DNA from: Burkholderia sp. Nafp2/4-1b
GTDB lineage: Bacteria > Pseudomonadota > Gammaproteobacteria > Burkholderiales > Burkholderiaceae
DNA: 64,000 nucleotides
Assembly: GCF_003635165.1 (NCBI RefSeq)
Contig: NZ_ML058626.1
Location: 1-64,000, forward strand
Reading direction: 5' to 3'
This document shows positions 30,081 to 38,800 of this stretch, in pieces (within the stretch, counting starts at the first letter, position 1; each line of letters opens with the position of its first letter). The position numbers were made by a program, and so were the translations under genes. The notes below the pieces were generated by a model that made no database searches, was not told the DNA's origin, and saw only the letters and a list, made by a program, of their open reading frames with translations.

Positions 30081-30905
30081 ATGCCTACTCGAATCGTTCA
30101 TGGCAATACGCTGCATTACCAGGATCACGGCACCGGCTTTCCGGTGCTGCTCGGGCACAGCTACCTGTGGGATGCAGCGATGTGGGCGCCGCAGATCGAT
30201 GCATTGTCGCGCCGCTATCGCGTGATCGTGCCGGACCTGTGGGGGCATGGCGGGTCGGGCCCGTTGCCGGACGCCACGCAAACGCTCGACGATCTCGCCG
30301 CGCACGCGAGCGCATTGCTCGATGCGCTGGAGATCGAGCAGTGCGCGGTCGTCGGACTCAGCGTCGGCGGGATGTGGGGCGCGCGACTCGCGTTGCGCGA
30401 ACCCCGGCGCGTGCGCTCGCTCGTGCTGATGGATGCGTCGCTCGAGGCCGAACCCGACGCGACGCGCCTGCGCTACTTCGGGATGCTCGATGCGATTGCT
30501 GCCGCCGGTTCGATCGTGCCGCCGCTGCTCGATGCGATCGTGCCGCTGTTCTTCCGGCCGGACGTGAACCTGGCCGACCCGGTGCCGAGCGCGTTTCGCG
30601 CCGCGCTCGCGAGCCTGCCGGCCGACCGGCTGCGAGAATCGATCGTGCCGCTCGGCCGGCTGATCTTCGGGCGGCCGGACACGCTCGCCGCGCTTGCGGA
30701 ACTCGATGCGGAGCGCACGCTGCTGATGTGCGGCGCGGGCGACATGGCGCGCCCGCCGTCGGAGACGGTGAAGATGGCGAGCGTGATCGGCTGCCGTCAT
30801 GCACTGGTGCCGGACGCCGGCCACATCTCGAACCTGGAAAATCCCGCGTTCGTCACGCGCGCGCTGCTCGACTGGTTCGACGAGCAGCAGCTCGCGGCGC
30901 GCTGA
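30081..30905 (+). CDS. Alpha/beta-fold hydrolase
   Basis: 274 residues with a nucleophile elbow GLSVGG (Ser94), an oxyanion region LLGHSYLW in place of the usual HGxP, a VPDLWGHGGSG loop, and a C-terminal His in DAGHISNLENP. GGAGG lies 5 nt before the ATG. Similar to 3-oxoadipate enol-lactonase- or haloperoxidase-like esterases. No signal peptide, so cytoplasmic. It is monocistronic, with decayed genes upstream and a convergent transporter downstream; substrate unknown. Confidence 0.87.
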   Translation: MPTRIVHGNTLHYQDHGTGFPVLLGHSYLWDAAMWAPQIDALSRRYRVIVPDLWGHGGSGPLPDATQTLDDLAAHASALLDALEIEQCAVVGLSVGGMWGARLALREPRRVRSLVLMDASLEAEPDATRLRYFGMLDAIAAAGSIVPPLLDAIVPLFFRPDVNLADPVPSAFRAALASLPADRLRESIVPLGRLIFGRPDTLAALAELDAERTLLMCGAGDMARPPSETVKMASVIGCRHALVPDAGHISNLENPAFVTRALLDWFDEQQLAAR

Positions 30906-30979
30906 CGGTCACGTGGTGCGATGCCGGCGGCGGGTGCCGCGCGGCGTCGCATGACGATGCTATAGCGCTACAGCGGGCG

Positions 30980-32449
30980 TTACGCGCGTTCTCCGACCGG
31001 CGCGAACTTGCGCTCGCGCACGCGACCCTCGTCCGCACCGGGGCGAATCAGGTCCTGCGCCTCCGCGCGGCTGGCCACGCACGGCGCGGAGCCGGGCAGC
31101 GGCCGCCGGGCCGATTCGCGCAGCGCGAGCACCGACACGATGCCGATGAACGACGCGCCCATCAGGTAGTAGGCCGGCATCATCAGGTCGCCGGTGCGAT
31201 CGACGAGCCACGCGGTGACGAGCGGCGTCGTGCCGCCGAACAACGAAACCGACACGTTGAAGCCGATTGCGAGCGCGCCATAGCGAATCCGCGTCGGGAA
31301 GAGCGCGGGCAGCGCCGACGGCATCACGCCGGTGAAGGTCGACAGCAGCGTGCCGTAGATCAGCATCCCGCCGAACACGGCCGCCGTCCCGCCGGTGCGG
31401 ATCAGCAGCAGTGCGGGCACCGACAGCACCAGCAGGCCGACGCAGCCGAACATCATCACCGGCTTGCGGCCGAGCCGATCCGACAGATGGCCCGCGTAGA
31501 GCGTCATCGGCATCATCAGCACCATCACGAGCAGCACCATGAAGAGGCCGTGCGTTTCGTTGAAGTGCAGCGTTGCCGACAGATAGTTCGGCAGGTACGA
31601 CAGCGCCATGTAGTCGGTCACGTTGAAGATCAGCACGAGGCCGACGCACTGCAGCAGCGGCTTCCACTGCTCGATGAGCAGCGTGCCGAACGATTGCTTC
31701 GGGCGCGCCCGTTCGTCCGCTTCGCGCGCTTCGGCTTCCTTCCTGAACGCGGGCGTTTCCTCGAGCTTGAGTCGCACGTACAGGCCGACGAGGCCAAGCG
31801 GACCGGCGATGAAGAACGGCACGCGCCAGCCCCACGACAACAGCGCCTCCTGCGACAGCGTGGCCGTCAGCACCGCGACGGTGGCCGCGCCGAGCGTGTA
31901 GCCGATCAGCGTGCCGAACTCGAGAAAGCTGCCCATGAAGCCGCGGCGCTTGTCGGTCGCGAACTCGGCGATGAAGGTCGCGGCGCCGCCGTATTCACCG
32001 CCGGTCGAGAAGCCCTGCACGAGGCGGGCGACCAGCAGCAGGATAGGCGCCATGATGCCGATCGACGCGTAACTGGGAATCAGGCCGATCGCGAAGGTGC
32101 CGACGGCCATCATGATCATCGTGGCCGCCAGCACGCGCTGGCGGCCGATGCGATCGCCGAGCGGGCCGAACACCATGCCGCCGAGCGGGCGCACGAGAAA
32201 CGCGGCCGCGAACGTGCCGAAGGTCGCGAGCAGTTGCGCGGACGGGTTGCTGGACGGGAAGAACACCTTGCCGAGCGTGACGGCGATATAGCTGTAGACG
32301 CCGAAATCGAACCATTCCATCGCGTTGCCGAACGCCATGGCGCCGACCGCGCGCTTCAGCACGGCAGGATCGACGATCGTGATGTCGTCCAGCTTGAGGG
32401 CCTTGCGCGAAGAGCGGGCTTTCGCGGGGTGCGCTTGCAATGAACTCAA
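30980..32449 (-). CDS. proP: ProP-type osmoprotectant:H+ symporter
   Basis: 489 residues closely following Escherichia coli ProP: DDITIVDPAVLKRAV at the start, FGNAMEWFDFGVYSY in helix 1, GDRIGRQRVLA in loop 2-3, GLIPSYASIGIMAPILLL, VQGFSTGGEYGGA, RRGFMGSFLEFG and LEETPAFRKE. ProP imports proline and glycine betaine under hyperosmotic stress. The start is set at a TTG (32447-32449) because AGGAG lies 6 nt upstream and the family N-terminus then has normal length; no suitable ATG exists. The long C-terminal coiled coil of E. coli ProP is missing, so osmosensing may differ. Substrate by homology only. Confidence 0.85.
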   Translation of the reverse strand: MSSLQAHPAKARSSRKALKLDDITIVDPAVLKRAVGAMAFGNAMEWFDFGVYSYIAVTLGKVFFPSSNPSAQLLATFGTFAAAFLVRPLGGMVFGPLGDRIGRQRVLAATMIMMAVGTFAIGLIPSYASIGIMAPILLLVARLVQGFSTGGEYGGAATFIAEFATDKRRGFMGSFLEFGTLIGYTLGAATVAVLTATLSQEALLSWGWRVPFFIAGPLGLVGLYVRLKLEETPAFRKEAEAREADERARPKQSFGTLLIEQWKPLLQCVGLVLIFNVTDYMALSYLPNYLSATLHFNETHGLFMVLLVMVLMMPMTLYAGHLSDRLGRKPVMMFGCVGLLVLSVPALLLIRTGGTAAVFGGMLIYGTLLSTFTGVMPSALPALFPTRIRYGALAIGFNVSVSLFGGTTPLVTAWLVDRTGDLMMPAYYLMGASFIGIVSVLALRESARRPLPGSAPCVASRAEAQDLIRPGADEGRVRERKFAPVGERA

Positions 32450-32951
32450 TGAACGCTCCTGGAAGGGCCTTCGCGGCTGGCCGAGCGAGTGCGCGGCGGC
32501 GCGGGCGCGGGGCCGTCGGGGACGAAGGCGGTTGTCTCGGGACTGCCGTGACGTCGGTGGCGCGGCGCGCGGCACACGACACCCGGCAAGTGTGTGTTGG
32601 TGTGAAGCAGTGTAGAGAAACGGGGAGAGCGGACTATCGGTCATGCGCCCGGAAATCGGTCGTAAACGACACGGATGTCGCAGGCGGCCAACTCGCGCCG
32701 CAACGCGTGGGGGGTGCATGGCGGTACGGGTTGCGCCAGCGGTGGTCTATACCGGATTCATGACGTGGACGGATGCAGCGTCGTGGGACCGCACGGACGC
32801 GCAGGGCGCGCGCAGCGTTGCGGGCGCATTCATACGTGGTGAAGATCGTGCCGAATCCGGCTGCGTCGTTGCATGCCGGATTCGGTGAAGGATCATTCGG
32901 ACTACGAATACACAAGGGCGGTGGCTCGATGCCGAAGCCGCCGCCCGCGCG
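32450..32951. other. 502-bp gene-free stretch between proP and the porin stop
   Basis: No coding signal or RNA gene recognised. It carries the proP promoter region and, at its right end, the porin 3' flank. Small frames on both strands lack ribosome sites and family motifs. Confidence 0.55.
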
Positions 32952-34019
32952 TCAGAACAGGTGGCGGATCCCGAGGTTCGCGCCGACGGTCGTCCCGGTG
33001 ACCGCATACAGCGCGTTGGTGATGCCGAGCCCCGTGTTCATCGCGCCGTGGTTGTTGACCATCGCGACCTGCGCGTACAGCGCAGTCGCCTTCGACAGGC
33101 TATAGGTCGTGCCGATCGCCGCGAGCAGCGAATGATTGGCCGTATCGTTGCGATCGCTGGTGAACCAGACACCGCCGTTCAGGTCGACGGCCGGCGTCGC
33201 CTGGTAGTCGACGCCGCCGCCGTACACGTTGTTGCTGAACGAGCCGCCGACCTTGTAGCTCGCGAACGACGCCTTCGCGGTGACTGCGCCGAACCGGTAC
33301 GCCGCGCCGATCGTGCGCCCGACGAACGCGACGGTGCTCGGAGTCGGCGTCGGGTTAGTGCCGTCGTTGCCGTCATAGAACGCGGCGTTGATCATGAAGC
33401 CGCCATGCTCGTACTTGAGGCTCGCCGAATACTGGCGGCCGGCCTGGAAGTCGCCGGCCTTGCCGCCGAACGCGAACATCGCGCTGCCGGTGAGGCCGGC
33501 GATGGTCGGGCTCGTATATGACACGGCGTTCGGGTTGAACAGGCCCGTCACGAGCACGTTATCGACGTAGTTGATCAGCCCGCTGCCGAAGTGCGAGAAG
33601 CTGCGCGGATCCGAATCGAAGATCGCGAGCAGGAACGGCGAATATTGCACGCCGGCCTTGACCGTGCCGAGTCCGCCGTCGAGCCCGATCCACGCCTGGC
33701 GGCCGAAGAAGTTGCCGTTCGAATGGGCGAACGCGCCGTTGGTGACGGCAAAGCCGCTTTCGAGCTGGAACTTCGCTTTCAGGCCGCCGCCGAGATCCTC
33801 GGTGCCGGTCATCCCGAACGTCGTCGGCGTCATGCCGGTGTCGGCCATTGAGAACTGGTGGCCGGCGTTCGCGCCCGTGGCCGAGTCGAGCGTCTTGCTC
33901 GTGTACAGCACTGCGGCGTCGAGGTTGCCGTACAGCGTCACGCTGCTCTGCGCGAAGCCGCTGGTACTGGCCAGCGCGCCTGCCAGCGCCGCGCAACCGA
34001 TCACGATTTGGCTTTTCAT
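32952..34019 (-). CDS. Outer-membrane porin, Burkholderia general porin family
   Basis: 355 residues with a signal peptide (MKSQIVIGCAALAGALAS, cleavage after GFA) and mature start QSSVTLYGNLDAAVLY. Typical porin elements are FGMTGTEDLGGGLKAKFQLE, NFFGRQAWIGLDGGLGTVKAG, the L3 constriction-loop region after FLLAIFDSD, and a C-terminal Phe (GIRHLF) needed for assembly. The start has GGAG 9 nt upstream. A 16-stranded trimeric channel for small hydrophilic solutes is expected. It lies alone between gene-free regions. Confidence 0.93.
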   Translation of the reverse strand: MKSQIVIGCAALAGALASTSGFAQSSVTLYGNLDAAVLYTSKTLDSATGANAGHQFSMADTGMTPTTFGMTGTEDLGGGLKAKFQLESGFAVTNGAFAHSNGNFFGRQAWIGLDGGLGTVKAGVQYSPFLLAIFDSDPRSFSHFGSGLINYVDNVLVTGLFNPNAVSYTSPTIAGLTGSAMFAFGGKAGDFQAGRQYSASLKYEHGGFMINAAFYDGNDGTNPTPTPSTVAFVGRTIGAAYRFGAVTAKASFASYKVGGSFSNNVYGGGVDYQATPAVDLNGGVWFTSDRNDTANHSLLAAIGTTYSLSKATALYAQVAMVNNHGAMNTGLGITNALYAVTGTTVGANLGIRHLF

Positions 34020-34644
34020 TGAGTGTCTCCGGTGTTGTGTTGTTGTACGTCGATGCATCGAACAGGGAATGCGACGGACGTCCGCGTAGCGGCGGTCGTC
34101 GCGCGGTGCGCGCACGTGGGGTGGGGCGCGGCGGGACGCACGTGCGCGGCCGGTTGCGGTCGCGTGCGACGCGTTCATGGCGGGGATGGGTGCCGGAACG
34201 CGTGTGCGTCGAAGCTGTCGGGTGAGGATGGCCTCGTCGATCAGAGCGACTGGCCGAGCTGGTCCAGGATCGCCGATGAGAATCGTCGGGTGTGGCCTGA
34301 CTGTCGAAACGCAACTTGCATGCCAATCGAGCTTCGATTCGGCCTTGGGGCAGCGTGCGTGCACGGTATCGCGGGGTTATCGCCGTTCGGTATGTACTGC
34401 AAAGCATCGAGCGATTGAAGGTGCGGCGTGATCGCCGGCCCGCGGGTTGCGTCGAAATGCAGCAGCGGGTGTTGCAGGCGTCAACACAGCGTGCAGCGAG
34501 CGGTGTTCGGCGTGAGGTGTGCGGCTCGCGCGACGCCGGCCGCCGTGCTAGGCGATGAATGATCGCAGCACACCGAGCGCGTCGTATGCGCGCAGGCGGG
34601 CGAGCGCCGGTGCTGGGCGCGCCGGCATCTCGTCGCGCAATGCG
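34020..34644. other. 625-bp region between the porin and HiPIP genes
   Basis: No gene recognised. It contains the porin promoter side and the 3' flank of the HiPIP gene. The reading frames through it are GC-skew artefacts. Confidence 0.55.
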
Positions 34645-34962
34645 TCATGCGCGCTTCGCATACACGTTGCACCAGCCGTCCGCCGCAACCGACTTGCCGC
34701 CGAACATCGGACACGTGCCGCTTGCATCCGCCGCTTCACCCTTGTAGAAGCGGCAGTTCACGCAGCGCTGGCCGGCCTGGTATTTCGGGAATTGCGCGGC
34801 ATCGACGCTCGCCGCATGCGCGCGATAGCCGAGCGTCTTCGCGGCGGCGTCGTTCTCGTCGACGAGCGGCGGGGCCGCGCATGCCGCGCGCGACGCAGCG
34901 AGCGCCGCGCACAGGCCGATGGTGTTGATGAGAAAGGTTCTGCGGGAAGTCGGATAAGTCAC
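34645..34962 (-). CDS. High-potential iron-sulfur protein (HiPIP) with Tat signal
   Basis: 105 residues. SRRTFL near the start and a hydrophobic stretch form a Tat export signal, as HiPIPs are exported folded with their cluster. The mature part has four cysteines at 67, 70, 84 and 98 (CVNC, CPMFGG, WCNVY), the HiPIP pattern for a 4Fe-4S cluster. The start is a GTG with AGGAAA 5 nt upstream. It lies 120 nt behind the cytochrome fusion and is probably the last gene of the quinoprotein operon. It may carry electrons from the cytochrome toward an oxidase; that step is inference. Confidence 0.9.
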   Translation of the reverse strand: MTYPTSRRTFLINTIGLCAALAASRAACAAPPLVDENDAAAKTLGYRAHAASVDAAQFPKYQAGQRCVNCRFYKGEAADASGTCPMFGGKSVAADGWCNVYAKRA

Positions 34963-35003
34963 GGTCGTTTCCTGATGAAGATGAAATCGTGGAGAAGGGC
35001 GCG

Positions 35004-35060
35004 GCCTGCATGGGCGCTGCCTGCATGGGCGCTGCCCGCATGGGTGCGGCCCGCATCGCG
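35004..35060. repeat. 15-bp tandem repeat, 3.8 units
   Basis: GCCTGCATGGGCGCT twice, then GCCCGCATGGGTGCG and a partial unit. It sits in the untranslated gap between the cytochrome fusion and HiPIP genes. Whole units of 15 bp make it prone to length variation. Confidence 0.85.
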
Positions 35061-35082
35061 TGGCGAAGCCGCATGGCCCGCG

Positions 35083-36342
35083 TTACTGGCTGGCGTCCTT
35101 GTGTCCGGCGGGGCCGACGACGAGCGGTGCGGTCGACGCGCGTGCGGTATCGGCCGTCAGTTTCGTCTTGCCGGCGACATAGCCGTTCGATGCGAGCAGG
35201 AAAGCCATCAGATCCGCATATTCGTCGTCCGTCAGCTTGCCGGGCTGGTCGGCCGGCATGTTGGTCGCCATGTAGCCGAACACGCCGCCGATCGTCAGGT
35301 GCGAGTGCGACAGCGGCGCGAACGACGTGCCGCTCAATGCGGGTGCCGTATTGCCTTCGAGATCGGCGCCGTGGCACTTCGCACACGCATTGCCGTAGAT
35401 TTGCTTGCCGTGCGCCACCTGGGCGGCGTCGAACGGGAGCGCGGCATCGCCGGTGCTGTCGGCCACCCGGATGAAACCACCGCCCGCGGGCAGGTTGCGC
35501 GCGCGCAGCAGGCCGCCCGGCGCGTGGGTGCCGGCCGCCATCGCGCCGTCGAGGAAGCGTGCGGGCACGCGCGACTCGTGGGCTTCGAGCGCACTGCCGG
35601 GCAGCGTCCACTTGCGCGTCAGCGCGGCAAGCCGGCCGTTGTTCTTCATCTGCGTGAGTGCCGCGTCGATCCGCTGCTGCAGCGCGGCCGAGCGCGAGGA
35701 AAGCGCAAACACAAGCTGCCAGTCCGCATACGGGGACGACGTCGCGGCGATGCGGAACGCCTGCTTCGGATGCGTGGCCTGATACGCGATGACGGCCGGA
35801 TACCAGACGATCGCGCGGTGCGCGCGGCCGCGTGCAACCGCATCGACCGTTTGCGCGGAGGTGTTCTCCAGATCGAAGCGCGCGTCCTTCTGCTGGACCG
35901 CGATCAGTTGCGCAGGGCTCGCATAGGTGGCCGCGACGATTTCGCGGCCGCTCGACGGCGAGCCGCCATCGCGGCGCGTGACGCTCACGTAGCCGGAGCG
36001 CAGGTAGCCGTGCGAGAACAGCAGCCTCGGATCGGATGCGTCGGCGATCGCCGAGCGCGGAAAGCCCGCGAGCACGTCGCAATCGCGCTCGAGGATGCCG
36101 GCGAGCTCGCGCGCGGACACGCCGTCGTCGTCGCTGCCGCCGGCATCGTGCGCGGCGAAGGTGGCGGCGATGCCGGCCGTGCGGAACACGTCGCGGGCAA
36201 CGGCCTTGTCGAGTGCGGCCGTCGGCGTGCCGGGCAGCGAGCAGATGCGTACCGGCGTCGCGGCCGTGGACAGCGCCGGGGTCAGTGCCGTGCCTGCCGT
36301 GAGCGCACAGGCCACGGCGAGGCGGGAAAGTCTGAGGTTCAT
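35083..36342 (-). CDS. Periplasmic solute-binding-like protein fused to cytochrome c (XoxJ-XoxG-like fusion)
   Basis: 419 residues. A signal peptide (LAVACALTAGTALTPAL, cleavage near LSTAA) is followed by a family-3 extracellular-binding-protein domain (residues about 30-240, VRICSLPGTPTAALD, RDCDVLAGFPRSA, WQLVFALSS). A class-I cytochrome c domain (about 290-400) has C320AKCH324 and a likely axial Met in GYMATNMP. In lanthanide methanol dehydrogenase systems XoxJ (binding-protein fold) and XoxG (cytochrome c) are separate genes next to xoxF; here the two folds occur in one chain behind the dehydrogenase. It should accept electrons from the PQQ enzyme in the periplasm. Domain calls are firm; the XoxJG reading is inference. 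Confidence 0.85.
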   Translation of the reverse strand: MNLRLSRLAVACALTAGTALTPALSTAATPVRICSLPGTPTAALDKAVARDVFRTAGIAATFAAHDAGGSDDDGVSARELAGILERDCDVLAGFPRSAIADASDPRLLFSHGYLRSGYVSVTRRDGGSPSSGREIVAATYASPAQLIAVQQKDARFDLENTSAQTVDAVARGRAHRAIVWYPAVIAYQATHPKQAFRIAATSSPYADWQLVFALSSRSAALQQRIDAALTQMKNNGRLAALTRKWTLPGSALEAHESRVPARFLDGAMAAGTHAPGGLLRARNLPAGGGFIRVADSTGDAALPFDAAQVAHGKQIYGNACAKCHGADLEGNTAPALSGTSFAPLSHSHLTIGGVFGYMATNMPADQPGKLTDDEYADLMAFLLASNGYVAGKTKLTADTARASTAPLVVGPAGHKDASQ

Positions 36343-36415
36343 GATGTACGCCCGGTTGAAGAGGGGAAGGTGCCCGCGCCGGCGGCGCGGGCGCATGCGG
36401 TCGATCGGTTCGCGA

Positions 36416-38143
36416 TCAGCCGCCGTTCAGGGCGAACACGTACAGCGTGCCGCCGCGCGGCACGTCGTCCGCCGCCTTGGCCATCGGGCCGCCCCAGATC
36501 GGGTTCGCGCCGCCGTAGCCGGCGAGCACCGCTACGTACTCCTTTCCATCCACTTCAAACACGGACGGCTGCGCGATGATCCCGCTCGCGAGCTTCGGGC
36601 TTTCCCACAGCACCTTGCCGGTCGACACGTCGAACGCATACAGGTGGCCGTCGAGCGAGCCGCTGAACGCGAGGCCGCTCGCGGTCGTCGCGACGCCGCC
36701 GTTCCACGGCAGCTTGCTCCAGTGGCTCCACACCTTCTTGCCGGTATTGACGTCGATCGCCTGCAGTTCGCCGTAGCCTTCGCTGCCCGGCTCCGGCTTG
36801 ATCTCGAAGCCTTCGCCGAGATACGGCAGCCCTTCCATGTAGTTGACCGACTTGCCCGACAGGCTCATGCACGCATGCAGTGCCGGTACGATCGCGAGAT
36901 GGCGCTCGGGGTCGTACGACACCGACCACCAGTTCTTGCCGCCGAGGAAGCTCGGGCACGTGTCGATCGTCGTGCCGACCTTCGGATACTTCGCGGGATC
37001 CTGGATCGGCGCGCCGTCTTCCGTGTAGCCGGTGACCGACGTCGCCTTCACGAACGGCTCCGCGTAGATCAGCTTGCCGCTGTCGCGATCGATCGCGTGG
37101 AAGTAGCCGTTGCGGTCCGCGTGGATGATCGCGTCGTGCTCCTTGCCCTTGTACTTGATGGTCGCGAGCACCGGCGTGTTCACGCCGTCATAGTCCCAGG
37201 TGTCGTGCTTCGTGTACTGGTAGTGCCACTTGAGGTCGCCGTTCTTCGGGTCGAGCGCGAGCAGCGAATCGGAGTACAGGTTGTCGCCCGGGCGCAGATC
37301 CGCGAGCCACGGCCCCGGATTGCCGACGCCCCAGTACAGCGTGCGCGTCGCCGCATCGTAGGTGCCGGTCAGCCACGCCGGTGCGCCGCCGTGCGACTGC
37401 ATGCCGTCGGGCCAGGTGTCCGCGTGCTTCTCGCCCTGGCCGGGGATCGTGAAGCGTTTCCACAGCAGCGCGCCGTCGTTCGGGCTGAGCGCGGCGATGA
37501 ACCCGCGCGCACCATACTCGCCGCCCGAGCTGCCGACCACGATCGCGCCGTCGAGCGCGAGCGGGGCGAGCGAGAATGCGTAGCCGAGCCCCGGTTCGAA
37601 CATCTGCTTCTTCCACACGAGCGCACCGGTCTGCGCATCGAGCGCAGCCACTTCGCCGCTCAGCATCGCGACGTAGACATTCTTGCCGTACAGCGCGACA
37701 CCGCGGTTCACGACGTCGCAGCAGGCCGTCTTGAACGATTCCGCGCCGAGCTTCGGCTCGTACTTCCACAGTTGCGCGCCGGTGGCCGCGTCGAATGCAT
37801 AGACGTTGTCCTTCGGCGTGGTCACGAACAGGTATCGGCCGTTGACGATCGGCGTGGCTTCGAAGCCCTGCTTCAGTTCGGCCGGAAACTTGTAGCTCCA
37901 TGCCTGCGTGAGCGTGTTCACGTTCGACGCATCGATCTGCTTGAGCGGCGAATGCGCCTGGCCGTTGTACGTGCGGTAGTAGGTGAGCCAGCCCGGATCG
38001 CGTTGCGCGTCCGTGAGGCGCTGGTACGTGACGGCCGGATAGTCCGCGGCGGCGTCCACCAGGCCGGGATTCAAGACGATCGCGGCTGCTGCCGCGATTC
38101 CGATCGTTGCGAGTCGGCTCGTCGAAGCCGAGAGTTTTTTCAT
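36416..38143 (-). CDS. PQQ-dependent alcohol dehydrogenase with lanthanide-type active site
   Basis: 575 residues. Signal peptide to about residue 32 (ending VDAAA), then an eight-bladed quinoprotein propeller with repeated W-motifs (AATGAQLWKYEP, AQTGALVWKKQM, NTGKKVWSHW). It has the vicinal disulfide ACCD over PQQ, the Glu ligand in SGGEYGARGF and the Asn in GVGNPGPW. The catalytic Asp is D317 in WDYDGVN, with a second Asp at D319. Asp at +2 marks the lanthanide-dependent XoxF/ExaF/PedH group, whereas calcium enzymes have Ala, Ser or Thr. AGGAG precedes the ATG. It oxidises a primary alcohol in the periplasm and hands electrons to the next gene's cytochrome. Substrate unknown. Confidence 0.92.
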   Translation of the reverse strand: MKKLSASTSRLATIGIAAAAAIVLNPGLVDAAADYPAVTYQRLTDAQRDPGWLTYYRTYNGQAHSPLKQIDASNVNTLTQAWSYKFPAELKQGFEATPIVNGRYLFVTTPKDNVYAFDAATGAQLWKYEPKLGAESFKTACCDVVNRGVALYGKNVYVAMLSGEVAALDAQTGALVWKKQMFEPGLGYAFSLAPLALDGAIVVGSSGGEYGARGFIAALSPNDGALLWKRFTIPGQGEKHADTWPDGMQSHGGAPAWLTGTYDAATRTLYWGVGNPGPWLADLRPGDNLYSDSLLALDPKNGDLKWHYQYTKHDTWDYDGVNTPVLATIKYKGKEHDAIIHADRNGYFHAIDRDSGKLIYAEPFVKATSVTGYTEDGAPIQDPAKYPKVGTTIDTCPSFLGGKNWWSVSYDPERHLAIVPALHACMSLSGKSVNYMEGLPYLGEGFEIKPEPGSEGYGELQAIDVNTGKKVWSHWSKLPWNGGVATTASGLAFSGSLDGHLYAFDVSTGKVLWESPKLASGIIAQPSVFEVDGKEYVAVLAGYGGANPIWGGPMAKAADDVPRGGTLYVFALNGG

Positions 38144-38639
38144 GGTTGTCTCCTGAGTCATTGTGGTCGCACACCGCGGCCAACTCATGGCCGGGCCAGG
38201 GTGGGGATCCGGCTCGAGTGCGCAGTCAGTCACGCAAATCGCATGCCATTGCGCGGCGTGCCTTGGCGCGTAAGGCAGAGCGGCCGATCGAGCCCGCTGG
38301 GGCGATGCGCGCAATGCAGTGCGGCTAATCCGCGTGTGTTGCGTTCGGGGACAACCGTTGCCCGAGTGTTGCGAAACATGACAGTGCGTCGAAGGCGGGA
38401 TCGGAGGCAGGGTTACTGTTTGGTGTTGCCGGCGCAGGCACAGGCGCATGGGCGCTCGTCGAAAGGCTCGCGATGACCGTCGGCCGATCGACTGGATGTC
38501 GGGCGATGTGCACGCGATGTGCACGTAATCGACAGCCGGCGTGGCGCCGCGACGGCGTGAATGCCGTGGCATTGATCCAAGTCGACACAGGGTCGGTCGC
38601 GACCACGCCACGACGTGGCAAGTGACGAAGCACCGGTAA
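38144..38639. other. 496-bp upstream control region of the PQQ dehydrogenase
   Basis: No gene seen. It contains the sigma-54 promoter at 38233-38248 and, further up, repeats such as GATGTGCACG twice near 38503-38524 within TGTCG...CGACA that might be activator sites. Confidence 0.6.
38233..38248 (-). promoter_or_regulatory. Sigma-54 promoter of the PQQ alcohol dehydrogenase
   Basis: The minus strand reads TGGCATGCGATTTGCG, matching TGGCAC-N5-TTGC with GG and GC exactly 10 bp apart (minus 24 / minus 12). Transcription would start about 80 nt before the ATG. An activator with a GAFTGA motif is encoded 2 kb away. Confidence 0.75.
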
Positions 38640-38800
38640 CTGTTCGCGTCGGTCACCAACCTGCTCGAGAATCGCTACGCGAGCTTCGGGATGCTCGGCA
38701 GGAACTTCTTCAATGGTCCGAATCATTCGTTCGACGGACTCAACGCCGTCAACGAACAGTTCGTCGCGCGGGGAGCGCCCCGCTATGCGTGGGACTGTGC
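38640..38800 (+). pseudogene. C-terminal fragment of a TonB-dependent receptor
   Basis: The frame reads LFASVTNLLENRYASFGMLG then NFFNGP, VNEQFVARGAPRYAW. This is the last strands and plug-distal end of a TonB-dependent outer-membrane receptor (NLLxxRYAxFG ... QFxxPGAPR). It is preceded by an in-frame stop and degenerates after APRYAW, losing the final aromatic strand. Only about 50 codons remain. Confidence 0.78.

Noticed and set aside
30041-32443. 800-codon plus-strand frame over the hydrolase and opposite proP
   Set aside because: No family resemblance, poly-charged composition, overlaps two well-supported genes.
34555-38476. Long plus-strand frames (about 670 and 790 codons) opposite the HiPIP, cytochrome and dehydrogenase genes
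   Set aside because: Composition is that of an antisense shadow; the minus strand carries unmistakable families with ribosome sites.
38325-38726. 133-codon minus-strand frame upstream of the PQQ dehydrogenase
   Set aside because: It is antisense to the TonB receptor fragment and covers the promoter region; no family match.
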